Origin: an uncultured Megasphaera sp.
GTDB taxonomy: Bacteria > Bacillota > Negativicutes > Veillonellales > Megasphaeraceae
Direction of reading: 5' to 3'
Length of the DNA: 64,000 nt
Assembly (NCBI GenBank): GCA_900540735.1
Contig: UQHB01000008.1
Coordinates: 11,630 to 75,629 of the forward strand
Shown here: one piece after another, positions 52,614 through 61,404 of the stretch
Layout: each line of letters opens with the position of its first letter
Numbering within the stretch: position 1 is the first letter of the stretch
Translations under genes and position numbers: made by a program
Notes under the pieces: generated by a model
Databases searched by the model: none
Told to the model about the DNA's origin: nothing
Seen by the model: only the letters and a program-made list of their open reading frames with translations

Positions 52614-52633
52614 TAACTCAAACTATATCATCC
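52584..52633. repeat. tandem 25-bp repeat at the 3' end of the J-like gene
   Basis: AGTAATAACTCAAACTATAT plus CATCC occurs twice in a row. The first copy encodes the protein's last residues and the second lies after the stop codon. Confidence 0.85.
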
Positions 52634-52659
52634 AAAATAGTGCGGAGGATAAAATGTAA

Positions 52660-53355
52660 ATGTCCTATCAATTATATAAATTACGTCCCATTCAGGCTGA
52701 ACAAAATGAAGATGGTTCATATACTATGCTTATTTGGAACGGTGCTACTTATGATTCCTATAACGTTCCTAAAGATGTCTTTGAACGAAACTATCAGCCA
52801 TACGATGGCACACCTGCTCAGATAGATATTAAGTTAGACGATGGTACTACCTTCAAACAGCCAACGGACGAAGAAATTATGACCGCTGACGTTAAAGCGG
52901 CTCAAGCAAATTTGAATCAGCTAGTCTTAAGGTCGGTACGGGCAGCTTTGGTTGGTGCAGACGTGACATCTATTAAAAGCGATTACGAGACTGCATTAGC
53001 AAGCATTAGTGATGATGCAGCCTGTAAGATGTGCATGTATTTCCCTGTATGGATTCCTTTGGCACATCAATATAAAAAAGGAGATAGGGTTAATTACAAT
53101 GGGGTTTTATACAAGTGTCTCTTTGACCATGTTTCGCAGGTTACGTGGAAACCAGATAAATCGCCAAGTTTATTCACCAAGGTTTTAACGAGTGATGACG
53201 GTACGCCTCAAGAATGGGAGCAACCAAATTCGACTAATCCTTACATGAAAGGTGATAAAGTAACATATCAAGGCAAGATATATGAAAGCACAATAGATAA
53301 TAATATTTTAAGTCCCACGGAATTCCCGCAGGGATGGAAAGAGGTGACGCAATGA
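52660..53355 (+). CDS. tail fibre-associated protein with two carbohydrate-binding modules, 231 aa
   Basis: The C-terminal half contains two CBM5/12-like modules: PLAHQYKKGDRVNYNGVLYK...H..QVTWKP and NPYMKGDKVTYQGKIYE...P..WKEV. These bind chitin-like or cell-wall sugars. A start-stop pair ATGTAA (52654-52659) just upstream uses the better spacing from GGAGG, so translation may reinitiate at 52660. Confidence 0.7.
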   Translation: MSYQLYKLRPIQAEQNEDGSYTMLIWNGATYDSYNVPKDVFERNYQPYDGTPAQIDIKLDDGTTFKQPTDEEIMTADVKAAQANLNQLVLRSVRAALVGADVTSIKSDYETALASISDDAACKMCMYFPVWIPLAHQYKKGDRVNYNGVLYKCLFDHVSQVTWKPDKSPSLFTKVLTSDDGTPQEWEQPNSTNPYMKGDKVTYQGKIYESTIDNNILSPTEFPQGWKEVTQ

Positions 53356-54218
53356 AACGACAAGGGTTTCAGTACGGTGAAATCCGTGATGAAAATGACA
53401 ATATAATCCAAGAGGGTTCCTATGGGAAAGGCACAGCATTCGCTACGTCAGACAACATGGGTATCTTAGATTATACAATGAATAACTTTCAGGCACTATT
53501 CGACATGATGAGTAGTGCCGCTGTGTATGTAGATACAAAAACGAGCTTACCTGCTGTTGGTGATGGCGGCAAGCTATATATTACTAAAGACGATGGCAAA
53601 TCATGGCGTTGGGATGGAGAACAATATGTAGAACTGTCTACGTCCATTGACGGGAAGTCTGCATACGAAATTGCGATAGATAATGGCTTTACAGGCACAG
53701 AAGCCGATTGGTTAGCATCTTTGGGTAATGACACGATAGTTAATGCAACCGTTGACACAGACGGTTATTTAACGTTACACATGAAGTCTGGTGGCGCAAT
53801 TAAAACGCCTTTACAACCTATTATTGATTGTATTTCCTATCGGGACGCATCCAGGGCTTCACAAGGTGCTGCCAAGACTAGCGAAACGAATGCAAATAAC
53901 GCTGCTACATTAGCACAACAATGGGCTATGTCAAGTGACTCTCCTGACAACACTGCCGACACCGACAGCAAGACACAAAAAACACAAAGCTCTAAAACAT
54001 GGGCTCTGTATAGCAAGGATAGGGCAGATTCCTCAGCTAGTTCTGCCGCATCGGCAACAACACAAGCAAAAGCGGCGCAAACTGCCGCGTCAGCAGCAAA
54101 AGAAAGCCAAACAAAAGCAGAAGAGGCGCAAGCGGCGACCGCTGATATGGTAGGACGCGTGCGCTGGCGTATTGATGGTGATGGCGGCTTGAATGCTGAA
54201 ATTTTAGAAGAAACATAG
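53352..54218 (+). CDS. tail fibre protein, 288 aa
   Basis: ATG overlaps the previous stop. N-terminal domain then SAYEIAIDNGFTGTEADWLA, a short module common in phage fibres. The C-terminal part is an Ala/Ser/Thr coiled-coil stalk (AAKTSETNANNAATLAQQWA). It precedes the diversified fibre and may form its stalk. Confidence 0.7.
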   Translation: MKRQGFQYGEIRDENDNIIQEGSYGKGTAFATSDNMGILDYTMNNFQALFDMMSSAAVYVDTKTSLPAVGDGGKLYITKDDGKSWRWDGEQYVELSTSIDGKSAYEIAIDNGFTGTEADWLASLGNDTIVNATVDTDGYLTLHMKSGGAIKTPLQPIIDCISYRDASRASQGAAKTSETNANNAATLAQQWAMSSDSPDNTADTDSKTQKTQSSKTWALYSKDRADSSASSAASATTQAKAAQTAASAAKESQTKAEEAQAATADMVGRVRWRIDGDGGLNAEILEET

Positions 54219-54229
54219 GAGAAAAAATA

Positions 54230-55399
54230 ATGACAGATAACGCAACTATTTTAGGAACAATCAATTTACCAAGAGACTCAACCCTTCAAACCCTTGCGGG
54301 AGAAATGGCGACGGCAAACATGTTGAAACGGCTGGAACTCAAAAAAGCAGGAATTGACTTGACCGCAAGTGATTGGAAATCCTTTCAATCTATGGTACGA
54401 GCCGGTACGCTCTTAGCAGTATATAGCATTGGTAGCCAATTTAAGACAATGCGCGGTGACGACGCTTTGATTTGGGACTTAGTCCATTATGGCGAAGACG
54501 ACAACGGCAAATATGCTGTCTTGCAGATGCACGATTGCTATAAAAATGCCTTACAATTCGGGACCCGGCAAGCCTTTTTTTATGCTAATGCCGATTTACC
54601 GGCTGGGACATATCACGTCACTTTTACCAAAACAAACTGGCCGACTTACGAAGGCATTGCTTTACAGTTTACGACAACGAAGGTTGTGCCAAAGGGTGGA
54701 CAGCTCACGTTATCAGCGGATGCCTGGCTTACAACCTTGCCGAAATCAGTTGTTTCTTATAGTGCATCTACCAGTGCAACAGCTATTGAAACAGTTGCAC
54801 TCACAAAAGGGAATGTCGGAACGGACTTGTCTACATTGGGGACTATTAATCATTGCCAAAAGGCGGTATATGGTAACAACAATTACAAAGAATCTGCTTT
54901 ACGGCAATGGCTAAATAGCGATAAAACCGTCGGCGGTGTATGGACACCACAACAAAACTACGATAGACCGCCAGCATGGGCAACGACAGAAGATGGGTTT
55001 ATGAATGGACTTGATGAAGAATTTGTGAGTGTCGTTAGCAAAGAAAAGATTAAGACGGCATTAAATACGCTTACAGATGGCGGAGGTTTTGTAGAAACGA
55101 ATGATAAGTTCTTCATCCCGGCCGCAGGGCAAGAAAATTTTAATGATACGAATAATATTGACGAAGGCAAGCCATGGGATTATTACACGAAATTTAGAGC
55201 CGATGGAAAAATAGGACGCAATGATGCCGACGACACAAACCGCCTGAAATACTATAATAATAAAGTTAGACATTATTGGTTGCGGACTCCGTATGTTAGC
55301 TATGCGTTCCACTACCGCATTGTCTATATTTCTGGCCGCCTCAACCACCGCACAGCACAGGGTACGTTTGGCGTGGCCCCAGCTTGCATAATCCGGTAA
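54230..55399 (+). CDS. DGR-diversified receptor-binding protein (C-type-lectin-like fold)
   Basis: 389 aa. The C-terminus YWLRTPYVSYAFHYRIVYIS ... GVAPACII ends a formylglycine/lectin-like domain, as in other DGR targets (DUF6273-type). The final ~35 codons are the variable repeat, differing from the template only at template adenines. Likely the phage adhesin whose specificity is mutated. ATG 54230 after AGGAGAAAAAATA. Confidence 0.88.
   Translation: MTDNATILGTINLPRDSTLQTLAGEMATANMLKRLELKKAGIDLTASDWKSFQSMVRAGTLLAVYSIGSQFKTMRGDDALIWDLVHYGEDDNGKYAVLQMHDCYKNALQFGTRQAFFYANADLPAGTYHVTFTKTNWPTYEGIALQFTTTKVVPKGGQLTLSADAWLTTLPKSVVSYSASTSATAIETVALTKGNVGTDLSTLGTINHCQKAVYGNNNYKESALRQWLNSDKTVGGVWTPQQNYDRPPAWATTEDGFMNGLDEEFVSVVSKEKIKTALNTLTDGGGFVETNDKFFIPAAGQENFNDTNNIDEGKPWDYYTKFRADGKIGRNDADDTNRLKYYNNKVRHYWLRTPYVSYAFHYRIVYISGRLNHRTAQGTFGVAPACIIR
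55285..55389 (+). repeat. DGR variable repeat (VR)
   Basis: Aligned without gaps to 55902-56006, it differs at 13 positions, every one an A in the template (A to T 5, C 4, G 4). Changes fall mostly at AAY codons, e.g. N to Y, H, R, G. Confidence 0.95.
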
Positions 55400-55444
55400 T
55401 CATCCACTAATCTGCCGCCAACAGCGGCAGATGGAAAGGAAGAA

Positions 55445-55879
55445 ATGTCAGTACCAAAAGGAAAACGAAAAGAAAGCGAACTAGTTGTTATTACCGAAGC
55501 AGACAAGCTCGTTACGTATACCATACGTATATGCACCAATGAGAAGAAATTTCCCAAACGGTATAGATGGTGCTTAACAAAGAATATTGTCGAAGCCGCG
55601 GTATGCATGAAAGAATATATTTCAAGAGCGAATAGCGTGCATATCAATGACCGGGAAAGCTATATTTTACGTCGAACCTATCAACAGCGAGCTATCGCAG
55701 AACTTGCCGCTATGCATGCCAGCATGGATGTTGCTTTTCGCGTCTTCAGCGGCTTACGAAGTATTATGAACGATGCAAAAGAAATTAATATTGTCTTTTG
55801 GACACAGCAACTAGCAACTGTTAAAAAGCTATTGCTAGCTTGGAAGAAGAAAGATACTGAGCGATATAAAGCATTATAA
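55445..55879 (+). CDS. avd: DGR accessory variability determinant (Avd-like)
   Basis: 144 aa, wholly helical and basic (TKNIVEAAVCMKEYISRANS, SILRRTYQQRAIAELAAMHA-type helices), the form of the four-helix-bundle Avd that binds reverse transcriptase and template RNA. Located between VR and TR as usual. Confidence 0.8.
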   Translation: MSVPKGKRKESELVVITEADKLVTYTIRICTNEKKFPKRYRWCLTKNIVEAAVCMKEYISRANSVHINDRESYILRRTYQQRAIAELAAMHASMDVAFRVFSGLRSIMNDAKEINIVFWTQQLATVKKLLLAWKKKDTERYKAL

Positions 55880-55901
55880 ATTTATGGGCCAAGTGCTAAT
55901 A

Positions 55902-56006
55902 GACTCCGAATGTTAGCAATGCGTACAACTACCACATTGTCTATATTTCTGGCCGCCTCAACAACAACACAGCACAGAATACGTATGGCGTGGCCCCAGA
56001 TTGCAA
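55902..56006 (+). repeat. DGR template repeat (TR)
   Basis: Non-coding copy of the VR. Read in the VR frame it is rich in AAC/AAT codons, the typical design that lets adenine mutagenesis explore many residues. The RNA would extend to ~56150, before the RT start. Confidence 0.95.
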
Positions 56007-56158
56007 CCATAATGGTCAGCTTAGAGTAAGCGGAAACGCAGAAATCAGACAGGATGCAAGGAGCATGCGGCCCGTTCCTATTATGGACGAACAGAACACC
56101 TTGACGCGATTATCTTGCATAGAGATAGCATCGCTATAAGCGAGGAATAACATATTTT

Positions 56159-57196
56159 ATGGAAACAATAAAAGAAAGAATTATTAATTTTAGTACTCTC
56201 TACGATGCAGCGAAACAATGCGCACGCCGTGTACAATGGAAGCGTAACGTTATTACCTATATGGAAAATGTGCTACTGAATACAGCAACATTACAACGTG
56301 AATTAGAAGATGGCTCATATAAGCCGGGGAAATTAATACCGCTTGAAGTATACGAGCCTAAGCGGCGCACTGTCCTTTCGTCGCGGTACAAAGATAGGCA
56401 AGTACAAAGAGCCCTTATTTCCCAATATTTATATAGAGAGCTGACGCGTCATTTTATTTATGACAATCACGCAGGACAAACTGGTAAAGGGACAACAACT
56501 GCCAGAAATCGCATGAAAATTATGATGGAGAAAGCATATAGAAAATGGGGAAAGGCATATATACATACCTTTGATATTAGCGGCTTTTTCCCTAATACCC
56601 GGCACGATGTAGCAAAAGCGGCGATACGTAAACGCGTGAAAGACGATTGGGCAGTATCTCTTATAAACCTATTTATAGATAACTTTGAGGGAGATGTTGG
56701 TATTGGGCTAGGCGCAGAAATCGGCCAAATTACAGAATTAGCTGTATTAGATGGATTGGACCATGCGCTTAAAGAAAGATTGCACGCAAGATTTTATATC
56801 CGGTACATGGATGATTTTGCCATTATTGGCCCTGATAAAGCGTATTTACGTACATGTCGTGAGGTAGCGGAAGAGAAACTAGGCAATATTGGATTACAAC
56901 TCAATCCAAAGAAAAGCCGTATATTTCCGCTCTCAACAGGATTTACGTGGTTAGGGTTTACGTATAGGCAAACTAGCACGGGTAAAATTATTGTTACTTT
57001 GCCAAAGAAGAAAATCATTCGAGAGCGTCGTAAATTAAAGCGGCTTGTAAGAGCGGCGAAAGCTGGAAAAATATCAAAGAAAACCGTAGAGGAAAGCTTT
57101 AATAGTTGGAAAGGTCATGCAAAATATGGAAATAATCACAATACTATACGGCGCATGACTCAATATTATAAAAATTTATGGAGGAAAGAAAAATGA
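56159..57196 (+). CDS. DGR reverse transcriptase
   Basis: 345 aa. RT motifs: IHTFDISGFFPNT (first Asp), GIGLGAEIGQ (the DGR-type replacement of the usual SP.Q block), FYIRYMDDFAII (catalytic YMDD, 216-219) and GFTWLGFTYRQT. No maturase, RNase H or HNH domain, unlike group II introns. Makes error-prone cDNA of TR at adenines and copies it to VR. Confidence 0.95.
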   Translation: METIKERIINFSTLYDAAKQCARRVQWKRNVITYMENVLLNTATLQRELEDGSYKPGKLIPLEVYEPKRRTVLSSRYKDRQVQRALISQYLYRELTRHFIYDNHAGQTGKGTTTARNRMKIMMEKAYRKWGKAYIHTFDISGFFPNTRHDVAKAAIRKRVKDDWAVSLINLFIDNFEGDVGIGLGAEIGQITELAVLDGLDHALKERLHARFYIRYMDDFAIIGPDKAYLRTCREVAEEKLGNIGLQLNPKKSRIFPLSTGFTWLGFTYRQTSTGKIIVTLPKKKIIRERRKLKRLVRAAKAGKISKKTVEESFNSWKGHAKYGNNHNTIRRMTQYYKNLWRKEK

Positions 57197-57363
57197 TGAA
57201 TGTAGATGAAATGGCAAGATTAGTACGGGCGGAACAAGAAGCAGCGGCCGCACAAAGCGCAAAAGAAGATTTAAAAGCGACTATTGCTTATGTGGCCATG
57301 ATGTCTAATGTCGATATTTCAGACGACCTTTTAGGAGAACAAGAAAACGGAGGAGAAAAATAA
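57193..57363 (+). CDS. small helical protein, 56 aa
   Basis: ATG 57193 follows GGAGG by 8 bases and overlaps the RT stop. Ala/Gln/Glu-rich helix (EMARLVRAEQEAAAAQSAKE) and acidic tail. Similar small proteins precede XkdX genes in tail clusters. Confidence 0.6.
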   Translation: MMNVDEMARLVRAEQEAAAAQSAKEDLKATIAYVAMMSNVDISDDLLGEQENGGEK

Positions 57364-57512
57364 TGAGTAAAATGTTTAATTTAATGAAAAACTGGTACGA
57401 CACAGGCCGTTGGAGCGCAAAACGAATTGGCGAAGCCGTTGAAAAAGGCTGGCTTACTGCTGACGAATATCAGCAAATTACAGGCGAGGTATATAAAGAA
57501 AATAATGGTTAA
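57363..57512 (+). CDS. XkdX-like small tail protein, 49 aa
   Basis: ATG overlaps the previous stop (TAATG). MKNWYDTGRWSAKRIGEAVE then KGWLTADEYQQITGEVYKEN is the XkdX signature found in phage tail-fibre operons. Confidence 0.75.
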   Translation: MSKMFNLMKNWYDTGRWSAKRIGEAVEKGWLTADEYQQITGEVYKENNG

Positions 57513-57588
57513 GCCAAACGCGACTATACAGCATATAGGCAATGGCTTTTATCATATTATCATGGACGGGCGCGCAAAACTCTGTTAG
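57505..57588 (+). pseudogene. N-terminal fragment of the next fibre gene, out of frame
   Basis: ATG 57505 gives MVKPNATIQHIGNGFYHIIM and DGRAKLC then TAG. This is the usual fibre N-terminus, but the body is one base off (+1), at or near GACGGGCGCGC (57567-57577). Confidence 0.55.
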
Positions 57589-58756
57589 CGCATCCATGGC
57601 TTCACAAAATGCCGCAAAAACGTCCGAAAAAAATGCTAAAACTAGCGAAACAAATGCGCAAACGTATGCGGAAAAAGCACAACAAATTAAGGACAGCATC
57701 GCATCTGTATATAAGGCTTGTGGTTCTGTAAATACATACGATGATTTACCTACTGAAGGGGTAGAAATTGGTGATACCTATAATATCCTTCAAGCAGACA
57801 CTGCCCATAACATTAAAGAAGGGGACAATGTTGCTTGGACTGGAGAAAGTTGGGATAACCTCGCTGGTATTGTTGATTTGTCAGTATATGCTACAACTCA
57901 ATTAGTTGACATTAAAGATTATGCTATTCGTAGGGATTTACAAAATGGTCTCTTAGTGGCTCAAAAAGCAGCACAAGATAAATACGGTAATGCTATTGAT
58001 TCTACTTACGAAACGGTTTTTGATGCGCAAACGCTTGTAGAGACTGTTTCTGAACAAAACGGCGTTGTTACAGTCACTACTAAAGGTGGAACCTCTAATA
58101 CTTTTCACGCAGGTATAAACATCCTTGCAAGACAAAAATACTACAACGAAGGAGACATCGTATATAGTCCTAACCTTCCCTCGTGGGCATACCTCGAATG
58201 CGTCTTAGCAGGTACCACAGGCTACACGGAACCAGATTTTTCCGACGTGCATATTGGTGGGTGGCGAATTAACGATTATGGTGTAGTATGGGAATTGCAC
58301 GATACACTGTGTAAGTACACGCTAGGACAGATAGTGCCGAAAGTAAGCGGACCTAAAGCACACGAGCATTTATTGTTGTGCGATGGTAGTGCTTTTGATA
58401 CAGCAAAGTACGTCCAACTAGCACAGATTTTTGAAGATGGAAAGTTGCCTAATTTAGTGGGTAGATTTTTACAGGGAAGTAATATAGCTAAACAGGTGGT
58501 AGAAGCAGGCTTGCCTAATATTATAGGGACTTTTTTTGGGTATACTTGGAAGTCGTTTATCGGCTCTCAAAGAGGAGCGTTTATACAGAGAACAGAAAAT
58601 TCTGCTACGTATGTTCTGTCTCCCAGTTCAGGAACGGGAGTCCTTTCTGCTGAAACAAACCTTAATGCTTCTTATAGTAATGCAATCTACGGCAAGTCCA
58701 CTACAGTACAGCCTCCTGCATACACCGTGAAATATTATATTTGTTATGGAGGGTGA
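57542..58756 (+). CDS. tail fibre with collar-type C-terminal domain
   Basis: 404 aa from ATG 57542, though the true N-terminus is probably in the 57505 frame. Coiled-coil stalk (SQNAAKTSEKNAKTSETNAQ), middle beta domains, then a collar-like domain (GQIVPKVSGP-KAHEHLLLCD, GRFLQGSN, VEAGLPNIIG, TTVQPPAYTVKYYICYG) as in T4 gp12-type collars. ATG 57542 has no ribosome site, which supports a frameshift. Confidence 0.7.
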   Translation: MAFIILSWTGAQNSVSASMASQNAAKTSEKNAKTSETNAQTYAEKAQQIKDSIASVYKACGSVNTYDDLPTEGVEIGDTYNILQADTAHNIKEGDNVAWTGESWDNLAGIVDLSVYATTQLVDIKDYAIRRDLQNGLLVAQKAAQDKYGNAIDSTYETVFDAQTLVETVSEQNGVVTVTTKGGTSNTFHAGINILARQKYYNEGDIVYSPNLPSWAYLECVLAGTTGYTEPDFSDVHIGGWRINDYGVVWELHDTLCKYTLGQIVPKVSGPKAHEHLLLCDGSAFDTAKYVQLAQIFEDGKLPNLVGRFLQGSNIAKQVVEAGLPNIIGTFFGYTWKSFIGSQRGAFIQRTENSATYVLSPSSGTGVLSAETNLNASYSNAIYGKSTTVQPPAYTVKYYICYGG

Positions 58757-58761
58757 TATAA

Positions 58762-59214
58762 ATGAATATACAAGACGGAACAGCAACGTTTACCATACGA
58801 GACGAAAGATTACAAGCCTTATTCGATATGATACATCCCGTTGGCAGTGTCTATACGACAATCAAAGATGGTAAGCCATTTGATATGGGTGAATGGCAAG
58901 AAATCAGTCAAGGCAGGGTACTGCAAGGTGTAACGAGCGGACAAACAGCAGGAACGACGGTGGAAGCTGGATTACCAGATATTACGGGAAATATATCCTT
59001 GTTTGCTCATGATGACTGGAGTAATGGTGCTTTCTATTATGACAAGAGCAATTGGTGGAATTCTGACGCATGGTTTCCGTTTTCTATGTCAGGCACGAGG
59101 AGCCCAGCAGGGGCATTCGCCTTTAAGGCAAGTCGTTCCTCGAACATTTACGGCAACTCTACAACCGTTCAACCACCAGCATACCTTGTTCATTTCTGGG
59201 TACGTACGGCATAG
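58762..59214 (+). CDS. collar-type tail fibre tip protein, 150 aa
   Basis: MIHPVGSVYTTIKDGKPFDM, GRVLQGVTSG, VEAGLPDITG and the same ending TTVQPPAYLVHFWVRTA as the previous gene, so the two are related by duplication. Probably an exchangeable fibre tip. Confidence 0.75.
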   Translation: MNIQDGTATFTIRDERLQALFDMIHPVGSVYTTIKDGKPFDMGEWQEISQGRVLQGVTSGQTAGTTVEAGLPDITGNISLFAHDDWSNGAFYYDKSNWWNSDAWFPFSMSGTRSPAGAFAFKASRSSNIYGNSTTVQPPAYLVHFWVRTA

Positions 59215-59230
59215 CAAGAAAGGAGAATAA

Positions 59231-59521
59231 ATGGAAATTACTATAGCCGCAATTAGTGCTATCGTAGCCATTTTGGGGCTTATCGGTGCTATCTTTGACT
59301 TTTCCGTAATTAAGCCGCTTAATACAGCGATTACTAATCTCCAAACGGTCATCAAGGATTTACATTCGTATGTCAATCATGTTGAAGAAAAACGTCAGCA
59401 AATGGCAGAAGAATTAGCAGAACTTAAAGAATCCACCAAGAATGCTCATAAGCGGATTTCGGAGCACGGGGAAATGATAAGTGACTTAATGGAAGCTATG
59501 AGGGATTTACATGATAAGTAA
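59231..59521 (+). CDS. XhlA-like membrane-anchored protein, 96 aa
   Basis: One transmembrane helix (TIAAISAIVAILGLIGAIF) and a long coiled coil (HVEEKRQQMAEELAELKEST). Placed directly before the holin, like XhlA-type helpers of holin. Confidence 0.65.
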   Translation: MEITIAAISAIVAILGLIGAIFDFSVIKPLNTAITNLQTVIKDLHSYVNHVEEKRQQMAEELAELKESTKNAHKRISEHGEMISDLMEAMRDLHDK

Positions 59522-59864
59522 AATCCAACAAATGCTTACCGTAGCACTAGAAAAAACTAATAAGCTAGAAATAAAGGGTATGCCTCGTATCATGGTATAT
59601 CTTTTTTTATTCTTGCTTATCATCAGCGTCGTACTATTTATTGGTGCATGGGTCTGGGCGTGGATATATACAGGGCACGCAGAATTTGCATTAATGATTT
59701 CATTCATTGGGCAAATCACATCTGCGCCATTGGTTGGTGCGTTGATGTTCTTTGGAAAAGCCTTGTCTAACCCAGATAATGACCATGACGGTGTTAATGA
59801 TGCTTTTGAGGATGAACGGAAGGATAAGCAGTGTACGCCTCCTATTCGTCCTATTCCTAAATAG
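59511..59864 (+). CDS. holin-like membrane protein, 117 aa
   Basis: Two transmembrane helices (IMVYLFLFLLIISVVLFIGA and MISFIGQITSAPLVGALMFF) and a charged C-terminus with DNDHDGVNDAFEDE. Position in the lysis cassette supports holin. Confidence 0.65.
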   Translation: MISKIQQMLTVALEKTNKLEIKGMPRIMVYLFLFLLIISVVLFIGAWVWAWIYTGHAEFALMISFIGQITSAPLVGALMFFGKALSNPDNDHDGVNDAFEDERKDKQCTPPIRPIPK

Positions 59865-59875
59865 AAAGGAAAATT

Positions 59876-60205
59876 ATGTTTAAAATCACAAATAACTATA
59901 TTTATCACACTAAAGGGGATACTGGTGGCTTTGACGTGAATGTATGCGTCGATGCGTTGCCTATTCCTTATAATCTGTACACTGGTAAATTTTCTATTAA
60001 AAGAGACTTGGATGATGTCGGGTATGTCTTACAAAAAGACATTGTTAATGGTCACATTGATATTGCTCCAGAAGATACCATTAACGTACCTGCAGGGGCA
60101 TATTGGTATGACATTGAGCTTTATGTCAATGATAGCAATGGGAAGAACATCGTTGAAACCTTTGGTCCATATCATTATCGCCTTATGGATGATGTAACGA
60201 GGTAA
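59876..60205 (+). CDS. small beta-rich phage protein, 109 aa
   Basis: GKFSIKRDLDDVGYVLQKD then GHIDIAPEDTINVPAGAYWY-DIEL is a form common in phage fibre-associated proteins (BppU-like upper domains). ATG 59876 after AGAAAGGAAAATT. Confidence 0.6.
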   Translation: MFKITNNYIYHTKGDTGGFDVNVCVDALPIPYNLYTGKFSIKRDLDDVGYVLQKDIVNGHIDIAPEDTINVPAGAYWYDIELYVNDSNGKNIVETFGPYHYRLMDDVTR

Positions 60206-60210
60206 ATATT

Positions 60211-60795
60211 ATGGCAAACGTCAAAGTTGCATTAACTTCTTCTCTTCCAGACATTAGTGTCCATCTAAGAGTTAATCAAAATAATCCAGTAGAGCAAGCC
60301 ACAATTACGTTGGCTTCTTTATTGGATGGAACGTTGACAGGTATCAATTTACCAGAATCACTACAGCATACCCGAAACGGTGCGTTCTCTGGTTGCCACA
60401 AATTACAAAGTATTATTGTGCCAAAGAATGTGGACACGATTGGCTCTAATGCATTTACGGATTCGGCTATCCAGACGATTAATCTCAATAAATCTTATAA
60501 GGCAATTACAGGTCAACCATGGGGCGCAACAAATGCCACCGTAAACTGGCTCCAGGCGACTAAAGCGCACGTTACTATCACGCAGACGGAACATCAAACC
60601 ATTACGGTCACAACAGACGACGGCTTAGACCATACGGACTCCTTTGATGGATACGTCAATATGGTCTTCACAGTAAAGATTGTGGTAGAAGACGGCTATA
60701 CAGCAGGTACATTATCAACCTTAGGTGGGACAATTACAGAAGATACAGAAATTACAGCAACAGAAGCAACAGAAATTACTACGGAGGAAACATAA
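60211..60795 (+). CDS. BspA-type leucine-rich repeat protein, 194 aa
   Basis: GINLPESLQHTRNGAFSGCH and KLQSIIVPKNVDTIGSNAFT are BspA-like (LRR_5) repeats. The C-terminus is Thr/Glu-rich (ITEDTEITATEATEITTEET). Such surface LRR proteins mediate binding; role in the phage unknown. Confidence 0.65.
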   Translation: MANVKVALTSSLPDISVHLRVNQNNPVEQATITLASLLDGTLTGINLPESLQHTRNGAFSGCHKLQSIIVPKNVDTIGSNAFTDSAIQTINLNKSYKAITGQPWGATNATVNWLQATKAHVTITQTEHQTITVTTDDGLDHTDSFDGYVNMVFTVKIVVEDGYTAGTLSTLGGTITEDTEITATEATEITTEET

Positions 60796-61404
60796 ATGTT
60801 AGGTGATTTATCAGCACAATATGAAAGCAACGGCGATTGCGGTTGTATCAGTAGCGGTTATGGCGACCCAGGTGGTAAAAGCTACGGTACGTATCAGTTT
60901 AGCTCTAACGCAGGCTCTTTACAGGAATACGTAGACTGGCTCCAAGCGAACCATTATTGGTTCGGTGACAAGCTTGCAAAATACGACCTGTGTAGTGAAG
61001 CCTTTGATAATGCATGGACGTGGCTTGCCAATAGCGGCAACCGTGACGACTTTGCGCAGTCACAGCATGATTACATTAAGTACGCATATTACGACCCTGC
61101 CATAGAAACGTTGGGTTCCCTTGGGTACCACATCGAAAACCATAACGAAGTTATGCAGGATGTCGTGTGGAGCAGAGCCGTACAATACGGCCCCGGTAAC
61201 ATTGCGGATATGTTTATGGAAGCAGTACAGTCCATTGGCTATCCAAATCTGAGTTATGTAGACGCTCCCGATTTTGATGCGCAAATGATTCAAGCTATAT
61301 ATATCAACGTTTGTAGCTCATGGGAATGGAATCAAAGTTCATTACGTGATAGTCTGAACGAACGCTTCCGCAATGAATGTAATGATGCGTTAGCGAGGGT
61401 ATAA
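60796..61404 (+). CDS. endolysin (lysozyme/chitosanase-like), 202 aa
   Basis: YESNGDCGCISSGYGDPGGK-SYGTYQFSS is the conserved N-terminal block of the VgrG-related endolysin family, with E11 the likely catalytic residue. No signal peptide, so it needs the holin. ATG 60796 after GGAGGAAACATAA-like site. Confidence 0.75.
   Translation: MLGDLSAQYESNGDCGCISSGYGDPGGKSYGTYQFSSNAGSLQEYVDWLQANHYWFGDKLAKYDLCSEAFDNAWTWLANSGNRDDFAQSQHDYIKYAYYDPAIETLGSLGYHIENHNEVMQDVVWSRAVQYGPGNIADMFMEAVQSIGYPNLSYVDAPDFDAQMIQAIYINVCSSWEWNQSSLRDSLNERFRNECNDALARV

Noticed and set aside
56159..57196. Group II intron or retron reverse transcriptase
   Set aside because: No maturase or intron ends; the VR/TR pair and Avd identify a DGR.
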